From the NCBI GenBank assembly GCA_005888955.1, contig VBCS01000251.1:1-9142 (forward strand): a stretch of 9,142 nucleotides of DNA. The letters run 5' to 3'. Below are positions 1 through 8,000 of this stretch, piece after piece; the stretch's first letter is position 1; the number at the start of each line of letters is the position of its first letter. The notes beneath the pieces were generated by a model, which saw only the letters and a program-made list of their open reading frames with translations, made no database searches and was not told the DNA's origin. Both the position numbers and the translations under genes were made by a program. This stretch comes from Betaproteobacteria bacterium (GTDB lineage: Bacteria > Pseudomonadota > Gammaproteobacteria > Burkholderiales > Casimicrobiaceae).

Positions 1-294
1 ATAGGCATCGAACAGCGATTCGTCGAGACCGACTTCGCGTCGTCCGAGCGAACTGAACAGGACCAGCGGCAGCGTGGAACGAAGTGCGCGGATCTGTCGT
101 GCGAGCGCGATCCCGTCCATCTCGGGCATGTGCATGTCGAGAATCGCGAGATCGAACACCTCGCCGGCTTCGAGCCAGCGCAACGCCTCGTGCGCGGATT
201 CGGTGGCGCGCGAGGACATTCCCCACTTCGCCATTTGCAGATTCAAAACACGCTGGTTGGTGGCGTTGTCGTCCACCACCAGGACGCGCCGTTC
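1..294 (-). other. Receiver domain 1 of the second kinase (cut by the window edge)
   Basis: This receiver shows VLVVDDN and the phosphoacceptor Asp codon at 136-138 in AILDMHMPE, then LFSSLGRRE. The window ends at LFDAY, just where the first kinase continues with the conserved lysine motif LAKPI. Whether a second receiver, an HPt domain or another output follows cannot be seen. Confidence 0.9.
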
Positions 295-3200
295 TTGGAG
301 CCGGGGCTGCGCGCCGACGAATTCACGCCTGCCCTGCGCCGGCAGCGCGGCGGTCGGCGCCTTGACGGTAAACGCGAATGTGGATCCGCGGCCCGGGCCG
401 TCGCTCTCGACCCACATCGTACCGCCCATCAACTCGGCGAGGCGCTTGCTGATGGCGAGTCCCAGACCGGTGCCGCCGTACTTGCGCGAAGTGGATGCGT
501 CGGCCTGGCTGAATTTCTGGAAAAGCTTGCCGATCGCGTCCGCTGAAAGGCCGATGCCGGTATCGCGCACGGCAAAGGTTAGTTCCGCGGCGTTGCCTGT
601 CGCGGCCGCGCTCAAGGTCACCACGACTTCGCCACGCTCGGTGAACTTCACTGCGTTCGAGAGAAGGTTGAGCAGGATCTGCCGCAGCCGCGTCACGTCG
701 CCGCTTACCGCCGACGGCACGTCGCCCTCGAACAGGTAGGCGACATCCAGCCGCTTCTCCGCGGCGCGCGCGCCCACGAGGTCCAGCGCCGACTCCACGC
801 ACTCGCGCAGATCGAATGGCTGCGCCTCGATGTCCATCCGCCCGGCCTCGATCTTGGAGAAGTCCAGGATATCGTTGATGATCGTCAGCAGCGCATCGCC
901 GGAGTCACGAATGGTGGCCGCGTAGTCGCGCTGCTCGTCGTTCAGCGCCGTGTCGAGCAGCAGCCCGCTCATGCCGATGACCGCATTCATCGGCGTGCGG
1001 ATCTCGTGGCTCATCGTGGCCAGAAACGAACTCTTGGCTTCGTTGGCGGCTTCGGCCTGCGCGCGCGCTTCCTGTGCCTCGGCAAAGAGCCGCGCGTTGC
1101 GCAGCGCCACGCCCAGATTGGCGGCGATCGTTTCCAGCAGGCGCTGATCGTCACCGTCGTAGACGCCCTCCCGCTCAGTGCTTTGCACGCTGATCACGCC
1201 TTCGGCCCGGCCGTCCACCTTTATCGGCACACCCAGGTAGGACCTGGCCTGCTTGCCGACGCGACGGGTACCCATCGCCTCGGCTTGGCCGTTCAGGTCG
1301 CGATTGAGCAGCAACGCCTCCCCGGTGTCGATGATCCTGCTGGTGAGTCCCTCGCCGCGCCGCCGCGAAGCGCTGACCTCGCCGTGCCGATAAGGAAAGT
1401 GGATCATGTCCGTGGGCCGATCGAGCAAAGCGACGTACGCGATGTCGGCCTTGAACAGCGCCCGGATCTGGTCGCCGACAAGTTCGATCAAAGCCGACAG
1501 ATCGAGCTTGCCCGCGAGCTCCCGCGAAACCGTGTTGACCGTGTCCAGCTCGGCCGCGCGTTGTTGCGCGTCGGCGAACAACCGGGCGTTCTCCATCGCC
1601 ACCGCGGCGGCCAGTGAGAGGCCGACCAGGAACTCCAGCTCGCTTTTCTGGAACGGCTTGCCGGCGACGCGCCACACCGCCATCGCGCCCTTCACCGTCT
1701 TGCCGGCGCGCAGCGGCGCTACCATCAGCCGCTCGTCGGCCGCCTGCTCGGTGCCGGCGATCTCGACCGCGCGCGGGTCGTGATCTGCGTCGTTGACGAA
1801 CTCGGCGTGGCCGCTGTCGATGATGCTGCCGATGATGCCCACCCCGGCCACGATCACGGTGTCCTTCACCTGCGCGGCGCTCTCGCCTTCCGCGACGATC
1901 GCGCGGAAGCTTGGTGCGCGGCCGTCTTTCCCTCCTTCGGGGAGGAAAATCGCGCTGGTTTCGGCGCCGAGCAGCTCCTTGGCGTGGCGCGCGATCCGAT
2001 CCATCACTGTGGGCAGATCCAGCGTCGACGAGATGTCGCGCCCGACCTCGAACAGTGCCGCGCTCTCGCGCGTGCGGCGCTGGATCTCCTCGAACAACCG
2101 CGCGTTCTCCAGCGCGACGCCCATGCTGGCGGCGACGGTAGTGAGCAAGCGGATTTCGGATTCGCCGAAGGCGTGCTCGCGTTCGTGGTTCTCCATCGTG
2201 AGGTCGCCCAGCACGCGGTCGCTGCCGACGATCGGAACGCGCACGGCCGACAGCGCCTGATCGGTGCCTGGGGTGGCGGCAATGCCGGCGGCCTGCTGCT
2301 CGGCGAGGCTGTTCCAGATGAGGGCGCGGCGCGTCCGCACCAGGTTTTCCCAAGGCCCCTCCGGCTTCGGCTGGACTGGCGGAAGGTCCAGCCGTCGACC
2401 GTGCTCGTAGGTGTAGAGGCTGTGGATGAGGTTGGTCTGCGGGTCGTGCCAGCCGATGGCCATGTCGCCGGTCTTGAGTACTTCGCGCAGCTTGTCGCCC
2501 ACCAGATCGACGATCGCCTGGAAACTGAGTTCGCCTGCGATCCCCTGCTGAATGCTGTTGATCACTGCCATTTCGGCGGCGCGCTGCTCGGTCTCCTTCA
2601 GCAGGCGCTGCGTCTCGTCGAAGAGGCGCGCGTTCTCGAGCGCGACACCCATGCTCGAGGCCACCGTCGTCAGCAATCGAATCTCTGCTTCGCCATAGGC
2701 GTATTCGCGCTCGTGGTTCTCTAGGAGCAGCGAGCCGGTCATCCGGTCGCCGGAGACGATCGGCACGAGGATCACAGAGCAGGCGCGGTCGGTGCCCGGC
2801 ACCACTCCCATGCCCGAGGCATGTTGTTCGACGCGCGTGTTGTAGATGACCGGAGCGAGGGTCCGGCGCATCCTGTCGCCGGGTCCGCCGGGCTTCGGCA
2901 TCGCCGGCGGCATCTGCAAGCGTCTGCCGTGCTCGTACTCGTAGAGAAAATGGACCATGCCGGTCTTCGGGTCGACGAGGCGGATGCCGATGTCCTCGGT
3001 CTTCAGCACCTCGCGCAGCTTGTCGCCGACCAGATCGACGATGGCCTGGAAATCGAGCTCCGCGGCGATTCCCTGCTGGATGCTGTTGATGATGGTCAGC
3101 TCGCCGGCGCGCTGCTCCAGTTCGGCGGTGCGTCCGGCCACCTTGCGCTCCAACCCGGCGGCGAAACGCAGGTTGGCGAGCGCCACAGCGGCTTGGCTCG

Positions 3201-5067
3201 CCAGCACGGCCAGCAGGTCGCGGTCGCCGTCGTGGAAGCGGCCGAACGCGCCGTTGATGTCGGCATAGATATAGCCCAACAGGTCGCGTTGTACGATCAG
3301 CGGCACGATCAAGTGGCTGCGCTGCGCGATGGATTCGGCGCCGTCCGGTGTGTGGCGCAGGCTTACGGCGCGGTTGCGGCGAGCCTCCAGCAGCCACTGC
3401 GTCACGGCTTCGAGGAGCGCGTGCTCATCTTCGCCCTTGGGCACCAGCGATCCGGCAATGGTGAGGCCCTGCGAAGCGTCCGGCGCTTCCAGCACTAGCA
3501 GCACGCGCTCGGCGCCCGAAAGCTCGGTGACTTCGTCGACCAGGAACTCGTGCAGGTCGGTCTCGCTCTTGATTTCGTTCAACCGCAGCCCGGTGTCCAC
3601 CAGCCGCTCGAACGACTCGCCGAGGTTCGCCTTGCCAGCCAGGTGGGCCTCGCGCTGCTTGCGCGGCAACTTGCGTTCGCGCGCGTGCTGAATCCATGCG
3701 AGGACGATCTCGCGGTTCTCTTCGCGCTTGTTGAGGTAGTTGCGGCGCAGCCCTTCGTCGCTCAGGCCACCGATGCGCCCGAGCAGCAGGCGCCAAGCCT
3801 GCTCCAGCGCCTCGCGCGCCGGCGCCGCCATGCGGTTGGCTTGCAGCGCGCGGCAATGGCCCCACCACAGCGCCGCCGGGTTGATCGAATCGAGCGGCAC
3901 AAAACCCATCGCGCGATGCATCTTTGCCGCACGGCGCGTCGCGGCCAAAGCCGCTGCGGGATGCCCCGCGGCGAGATGCGCCCGCCCGGCTTCGGTCAGG
4001 GCCTGCAGCAGCGTGGTGGCATCGAGGGATTCGGCCAGTTTCACGGCGCGTGCGAAGTGCCGCGCGGCGGCGGCGAGTCGGCGCTCGCGCAGCGCGAGCC
4101 AGCCCGCGGCGATGGAGGGATGCGCGTGGAAACGTTTGTCTCGCAGCGCGCGCGTCACCGCCGCGGCCTCCGCGGCGAAAGCGCGGGCATCGTCCAGCGA
4201 TCCCGCCTGAAACTCCCACTCGGCGAGGTTCCAGATCGACACCAGCAGAGGAGTTCTCGCTCCCGCGCGGCGGCAAATTTCCGCGGCATCGAGGGACAGG
4301 CGTCGCGCGCGCCGATACAGGCCAAGATCGGCGTAACTGGCGCCAAGGTTGCCGGTGGCCATCGCCTGGCTTAGCACATAGCCCGCCGCCTTCCAATCGT
4401 CGAGTGCCTGGCTGTACAAGCGCAGCGACGCCGCGAGGTCGGGCTGGACGATTGCGATCGAGTTCAGCGCGGAGCCCTGTCCGAAAAGATCACCGCATTG
4501 GCGTGCCAGTGCCAGCGCCTCGACAGAGGTTTTTCTGCTCTTGACGTTTTCATCCAGGACCCAGAGTGCGCTGCCCTTCGTCTGCAGCGCACGGCCCTGC
4601 TGGATGGTGTCGCCCAGCGATGCGAAGACATCGGCCGCCCGCTTGGCATTGGCGACCGCGGCGCCTGGGTCGATCCGGCCTGCGATCTGGGCGCCCGCCA
4701 GACGCCACAGACTCAGCGCCTCGAGTTGGGGTTGGCGGCTGCGGCGCGCCGCTTTGAGCGCGGCCGCAGCCGTCGCTATGGCTGCACGTTGGTCACCGAG
4801 ACGGCTCTGCACGAACGCCTCGCGGCACAGCGCGCGCGCCAGCAGCGCGGCGCCGGCCTCGCGCTTGGCCAGCGCCTTCATCGACTGCGCGTCGGCGGCG
4901 GCGCGCTTCAGGTCGCCCACGGCGATGTAGCTCTCCGAGCGGAGATCGAGGAGCGTCATGCACTCGTCGGTTTCCACCGACTTGTGCGCCAACGCGGCGG
5001 TGGCGGCCGCGATAGCGTGCTCGTGCTGGCCGGCCCAGGCTAGGTCGACGATCTGCTGCGCGGCCAT
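1..5067 (-). CDS. TPR-multi-GAF hybrid sensor histidine kinase (3' partial)
   Basis: This frame is open for 1689 codons and has no stop codon before the left edge. The order is TPR-like helical repeats 1-425; a linker with NYLNKREENREIV near 444; divergent GAF1 485-635; GAF2 664-839; GAF3 840-1001; GAF4 of a different lineage 1002-1169; GAF5 1170-1329; HisKA with SHEIRTPMN (His1354); HATPase_c with N-box Asn1471, DTGIGL from Asp1502 and GTGLGLAIS from 1532; and REC1 with Asp1599/Asp1600 and phosphoacceptor Asp1644. The window ends just before the expected REC1 lysine. A second receiver, as in the upstream paralogue, probably follows. The ATG at 5067 is chosen because it sits one base after the upstream stop codon and nine bases after GAGGAG. 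From GAF5 onward the protein is a close paralogue of its neighbour. The TPR front end suggests that a bound protein, rather than only a small ligand, controls the kinase; that is inference. No transmembrane segment or signal peptide is visible. The ligand and partner are unknown. Confidence 0.95.
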   Translation of the reverse strand, partial: MAAQQIVDLAWAGQHEHAIAAATAALAHKSVETDECMTLLDLRSESYIAVGDLKRAAADAQSMKALAKREAGAALLARALCREAFVQSRLGDQRAAIATAAAALKAARRSRQPQLEALSLWRLAGAQIAGRIDPGAAVANAKRAADVFASLGDTIQQGRALQTKGSALWVLDENVKSRKTSVEALALARQCGDLFGQGSALNSIAIVQPDLAASLRLYSQALDDWKAAGYVLSQAMATGNLGASYADLGLYRRARRLSLDAAEICRRAGARTPLLVSIWNLAEWEFQAGSLDDARAFAAEAAAVTRALRDKRFHAHPSIAAGWLALRERRLAAAARHFARAVKLAESLDATTLLQALTEAGRAHLAAGHPAAALAATRRAAKMHRAMGFVPLDSINPAALWWGHCRALQANRMAAPAREALEQAWRLLLGRIGGLSDEGLRRNYLNKREENREIVLAWIQHARERKLPRKQREAHLAGKANLGESFERLVDTGLRLNEIKSETDLHEFLVDEVTELSGAERVLLVLEAPDASQGLTIAGSLVPKGEDEHALLEAVTQWLLEARRNRAVSLRHTPDGAESIAQRSHLIVPLIVQRDLLGYIYADINGAFGRFHDGDRDLLAVLASQAAVALANLRFAAGLERKVAGRTAELEQRAGELTIINSIQQGIAAELDFQAIVDLVGDKLREVLKTEDIGIRLVDPKTGMVHFLYEYEHGRRLQMPPAMPKPGGPGDRMRRTLAPVIYNTRVEQHASGMGVVPGTDRACSVILVPIVSGDRMTGSLLLENHEREYAYGEAEIRLLTTVASSMGVALENARLFDETQRLLKETEQRAAEMAVINSIQQGIAGELSFQAIVDLVGDKLREVLKTGDMAIGWHDPQTNLIHSLYTYEHGRRLDLPPVQPKPEGPWENLVRTRRALIWNSLAEQQAAGIAATPGTDQALSAVRVPIVGSDRVLGDLTMENHEREHAFGESEIRLLTTVAASMGVALENARLFEEIQRRTRESAALFEVGRDISSTLDLPTVMDRIARHAKELLGAETSAIFLPEGGKDGRAPSFRAIVAEGESAAQVKDTVIVAGVGIIGSIIDSGHAEFVNDADHDPRAVEIAGTEQAADERLMVAPLRAGKTVKGAMAVWRVAGKPFQKSELEFLVGLSLAAAVAMENARLFADAQQRAAELDTVNTVSRELAGKLDLSALIELVGDQIRALFKADIAYVALLDRPTDMIHFPYRHGEVSASRRRGEGLTSRIIDTGEALLLNRDLNGQAEAMGTRRVGKQARSYLGVPIKVDGRAEGVISVQSTEREGVYDGDDQRLLETIAANLGVALRNARLFAEAQEARAQAEAANEAKSSFLATMSHEIRTPMNAVIGMSGLLLDTALNDEQRDYAATIRDSGDALLTIINDILDFSKIEAGRMDIEAQPFDLRECVESALDLVGARAAEKRLDVAYLFEGDVPSAVSGDVTRLRQILLNLLSNAVKFTERGEVVVTLSAAATGNAAELTFAVRDTGIGLSADAIGKLFQKFSQADASTSRKYGGTGLGLAISKRLAELMGGTMWVESDGPGRGSTFAFTVKAPTAALPAQGRREFVGAQPRLQERRVLVVDDNATNQRVLNLQMAKWGMSSRATESAHEALRWLEAGEVFDLAILDMHMPEMDGIALARQIRALRSTLPLVLFSSLGRREVGLDESLFDAY
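358..1035 (-). other. HisKA plus HATPase_c core of the second kinase
   Basis: The phosphoacceptor His codon is at 1006-1008 in SHEIRTPMN. The N box (LLSNAVKFTE), DTGIGL, the LFQKFSQAD F box and GTGLGLAIS are all present, so the domain should be active. The dimerisation helices are almost the same as in the first kinase. Confidence 0.94.
1081..1560 (-). other. GAF5 of the second kinase, next to the kinase core
   Basis: This unit begins RAAELDTVNTVSRELAGKLDLSALIELVGDQI and carries HFPYRHG, SYLGVPI, ISVQST and TIAANLGVALRNARLFAEA. It matches GAF unit E of the upstream kinase in order and spacing. It is followed directly by an Ala/Glu-rich helix into HisKA. Confidence 0.82.
1561..2064 (-). other. 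GAF4 of the second kinase, a different GAF lineage
   Basis: Residues 1002-1169 begin AALFEVGRDISSTLDLPTVMDRIARHAKELLGAETSAIFL, the pattern of the widespread GAFs found beside diverse kinases and cyclases. It has VGIIGSIIDSGHAEFVNDADHDPR in the pocket region and a FQKSELEFLVGLSLAAAVAMENARLF closing helix. It lacks the NEN and PGT motifs of the repeat units, so it was probably acquired separately rather than by unit duplication. Confidence 0.8.
2065..2550 (-). repeat. GAF3 of the second kinase (duplicate of GAF2)
   Basis: This unit begins QQGIAGELSFQAIVDLVGDKLREVLK and carries the same proline-rich loop, LDLPPVQPKPEGP, from residue 893. Its pocket region differs from GAF2 (AIGWHDPQTNLIHSLYTYEHG against GIRLVDPKTGMVHFLYEYEHG). 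The closing helix LLTTVAASMGVALENARLFEE runs into GAF4. Confidence 0.85.
2551..3078 (-). repeat. GAF2 of the second kinase (176 residues, proline-rich loop)
   Basis: This unit begins QQGIAAELDFQAIVDLVGDKLREVLK and ends with LENARLFDETQRLLKETEQRAAEMAVINSI. It is a near-duplicate of GAF3 (unit starts 528 bases apart). A proline-rich segment, LQMPPAMPKPGGP, at residues 717-729 replaces the loop that in the first kinase reads RGFxAHV. Confidence 0.85.
3163..3615 (-). other. Divergent GAF domain 1 of the second kinase
   Basis: Residues 485-635 read as a GAF without the signature motifs of the other units. It shows SFERLVDTGLRLNEIKSETDLHEFL, then a strand SHLIVPLIVQRDLLGYIYAD, then FHDGDRDLLAVLASQAAVALANLRF as the closing helix. 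A short coiled coil (KVAGRTAELEQRAGEL) joins it to GAF2. Its lineage resembles the GAF that often follows TPR modules, so it probably belongs with the TPR part. Confidence 0.7.
3793..5067 (-). repeat. TPR-like helical repeat region of the second kinase
   Basis: Residues 1-425 form about ten or eleven Ala/Leu-rich helical hairpins of about 38-40 residues. Examples are residues 74-109 (around SRLGD), 233-270 (NLGASYADLGLYRRA), 273-310 (NLAEWEFQAGSLDDA) and 352-389 (AHLAAGHPAAAL). The Gly/Ala/Tyr pattern at hairpin turns is TPR-like, and the repeat length resembles the long TPRs of MalT-type proteins. Such regions normally bind peptides or proteins. The partner is not identifiable here. Confidence 0.75.
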
Positions 5068-5068
5068 C

Positions 5069-8000
5069 TCAGCGATCTCCTCGGGCGGCCACTCGCGTCA
5101 GCGCCTCCACCAGGCGATCGACGCGGATCGGCTTGGTCAGATAGTCGTCCATGCCCGCGGCGAGGCACATCTCGCGGTCGCCCTGCATTGCGTTCGCGGT
5201 CATCGCGACGATGCGGGGGCGACCGCTCTCGGGCCACTTCTCGATAATCCGCCGCGAGGCTTCGAGCCCGTCCATCTCGGGCATCTGCACGTCCATCAGC
5301 ACCACGTCGTAGGTCTGGCGCTCCACCGACTCGACGGCTTCGATCCCGTTCGATGCGAGGTCGGCGCGATAGCCCATCTGCTGGAGAATGCGCAGCGCGA
5401 GTTTCTGATTGACCACGTTGTCTTCGGCCAGCAGGATGCGCAACGGATGCCGCGCCGCCATATCGCGATCGATCTGCGCCTTGGCCGGGGCTGCGGCGAC
5501 TTTGGGCGCCGCCTCGCTTACCAGCAGACCGACCAGGGTGTCGAAGAGCTGCGACTGGCGGATCGGCTTGGCCAGGTAGGCATCGAAGAGTTTGTCGAAG
5601 TCGCCAGTCTCGCGCCGGCCGAGCGAACTGAACAACACCAGCGGCAGCTTGGCGCCGTGTTCTCGAATCTTTCGCGCCAGCTCAAGGCCATCAAACCCCG
5701 GCATGTGCATGTCGAGAATGGCAACGTCGAAGGCTTCGCCTGCCTCTACCCAGCGCAATGCTTCGTCGGGCGATTCGGTGGCACGCGAAGACATCCCCCA
5801 CTTGCCGGTTTGCAGCGCGAGCACACGCCGGTTCGTCGCATTATCGTCGACGATGAGCACGCGCTTGCCCGAGAGTTCGGGCTGCGTGCCGACGAAATCG
5901 CGCGCCCGGGCTGGCGAAAGCTGCGCGACCGGTACGTTGATACTGAACAGGAACGTGGAACCCTTGCCGACGCCTTCGCTCTCGGCCCACATGCGGCCGC
6001 CCATGAGTTCGGAGAGGCGCTTGCTGATGGCGAGACCCAGGCCGGTGCCGCCGTACTTGCGCGTGGTCGACGAATCGGCCTGCGTGAACGACTGGAAAAG
6101 GCGGCTCATCCCCTCTGCCGACAGTCCGATGCCGGTGTCGCGCACGGCGAAGGTCAGTTCCACGCGCCCGCCGACGACGGGCTTCGCCGTCACCGTCAGC
6201 ACGACCTCGCCGCGCTCCGTGAACTTCACGGCGTTGGAGAGGAGATTCAGGATGATCTGGCGCAGCCGCGTGACGTCGCCCTGGATTGCTGCCGGGACGT
6301 CGCCTTCGAACAGGTAGGCGATGTCGAGATGCTTTTCCGTGGCACGCGCGCCCACGAGGTCGAGCGCGGATTCGACACATTCGCGCAGATCGAGCGGCGC
6401 CGCCTCGATGTCCATGCGGCCCGCCTCGATCTTCGAGAAGTCGAGGATGTCGTTGATGATCGTGAGGAGTGCGTCGCCGGAATCGCGGATCGTGTTGACG
6501 TAGTCGCGCTGCTCGCCGTCGAGCGTCGTGTCGAGCAGCAGCCCCGAGAGTCCGATGACCGCGTTCATCGGCGTGCGGATCTCATGGCTCATGGTGGCGA
6601 GGAACGAGCTCTTCGCCTGGTTGGCCTCTTCCGCAGCCGCGCGCGCTTCGTGGGTCTCGGCAAACAGCCGCGCGTTCTGGATGGCGACCCCGACGTTGGC
6701 CGCGATCGTGCTGAGCAGGTGCTGGTCGGCGTCGCTGAAGCGTCCTTCCTCGCGCGTGCTCTGCACGCTGATGGCGCCGATCGCTTCGCCGCCCGCCATG
6801 ATCGGAACCCCCAAGTAAGACTTGGCCGCGGTTCCCACCCGTGTCACGCCGATCGCGCTGGCAGCCGCGTCCAGCGCTTCGTTGACGACCAGCGGCTTGG
6901 CCGTCGCGATGATCTTGCCCGTCCACCCCTTGCCGATCGGCTGCGGACTTATGTTGTCGCCATACACGTACGGGAAGCGAATGAGGCTTGCCTCCTTGTC
7001 CACGAGCGCGACGTAGACGATGTCCGCGCGGAAGGTCTGGCGCATCTGCTCGCCGACGAACTCGATCAACGGCTCCAGCTCGAGCTGCGAGGCGATCGCC
7101 TGCCCGACGGTATTGACCGTGGTCAGCTCGGCGGCGCGCTGCGCCGTCTGCTCGAGCAGGATCTTGGTCTCCTCGAACAGGCGCGCGTTCTCCAGCGCGA
7201 CGCTCATGCTGCTCGCGAGCGTGGTGAGCAGCCGCACGTCGGAATCGCTGAAGGCGTTTTCGCGATCGACATTGTCCAGGCCGATGACGCCGCGCACCTC
7301 GGTCCCGACGAGGATCGGGACGCGTACGGTGCATTTGGTAGGCTCGGTTCCGGGAATCGTTTGGCTCGTGATGCCGATCGCCGCCAGGCTTTCCTCGTAA
7401 TTTTCATTGACTACCAGTGGCTGCCGGGTGCGGATGATGTACTCGCCGATCGGCGCAATCGGAGCATCCGCTACTTCGAAGCGCTGACCCTTTTCCAGCA
7501 GGTAGTGGTAGTGCCGCATGTTGGTTTTCGGATCGTATGACGCAAGGCTGATCATGCCTTGCGTATCGAACAGCTCGCTCAACTTTTCGCCGACGAGATC
7601 GTAAATCGCCTGGATGTCGAGCTTGGAAGCCAGCGCTTCTTGCACGCTGTTGATGATCGCGAGCTCGGCATTGCCCTGCTCGGTTTCCTTGAGCAGGCGC
7701 TGGGTTTCGTTGAACAGACGCGCGTTTTCCAGCGCGACGCTCATGCTGTTGGCGAGCGTCTGGAGCAGACGCACGTCGGAGTCGGTAAAGGCGTGCTCGT
7801 GCTCCATGTCCATCAGGCGAATGATCCCGCGCGCCTGGTCGCCCGCCACCATCGGCACCATGACCAGCGATTTCTCCATTTGCGTGCCAGGCAACAGAGT
7901 AGAACCGTACTTCTCAACGACTTGCTCCATGTTCTCGTTCACAACCACGGTCTCGCGAGTGCGCCGGACGTGGGCCGCAAATCCGCGCTCGCCCAACCGG

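Larger units (their letters stand above)
1..1560 (-). repeat. Paralogous block, copy 2 (last GAF, kinase core, first receiver)
   Basis: This is the counterpart of 5576..7138 in the second kinase, from RAAELDTVNTV to LFDAY at the left edge. The kinase core is the best conserved part and the GAF the least. The block probably continues past the edge. Confidence 0.88.
5576..7138 (-). repeat. Paralogous block, copy 1 (last GAF, kinase core, first receiver)
   Basis: This 521-codon block runs from RAAELTTVNTV to LFDAY and aligns almost without gaps to 1..1560 (520 codons). Similarity is visible in DNA as well: a 20-base stretch covering part of the HisKA box is identical at 6564-6583 and 986-1005. 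This supports a tandem gene duplication or domain copying event. Confidence 0.88.

Noticed and set aside
1780..2724. 314-codon plus-strand frame and similar ones at 2821-3498, 3550-4374 and 7559-8497
   Set aside because: All are antisense to well-supported kinase codons, lack convincing ribosome-binding sites and show no recognisable motifs.
1175..3397. 740-codon frame on the minus strand in a second reading frame
   Set aside because: The translation is Arg/Gly/Ala-rich with no domain signal, while the adjacent frame gives clean GAF and kinase motifs throughout. It is a frame shadow.
2749..7330. Cys residues in the PGT loops of gene 1 unit D and gene 2 GAF2 as a redox or chromophore site
   Set aside because: The two cysteines are one position apart in the alignment and absent from the other units, so a shared function is not supported.
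4958..7540. Open reading frame of 860 codons on the plus strand
   Set aside because: It lies opposite the kinase gene. Its apparent repeats mirror the GAF units on the other strand and it shows no domain of its own. High-GC codon bias opens such antisense frames.
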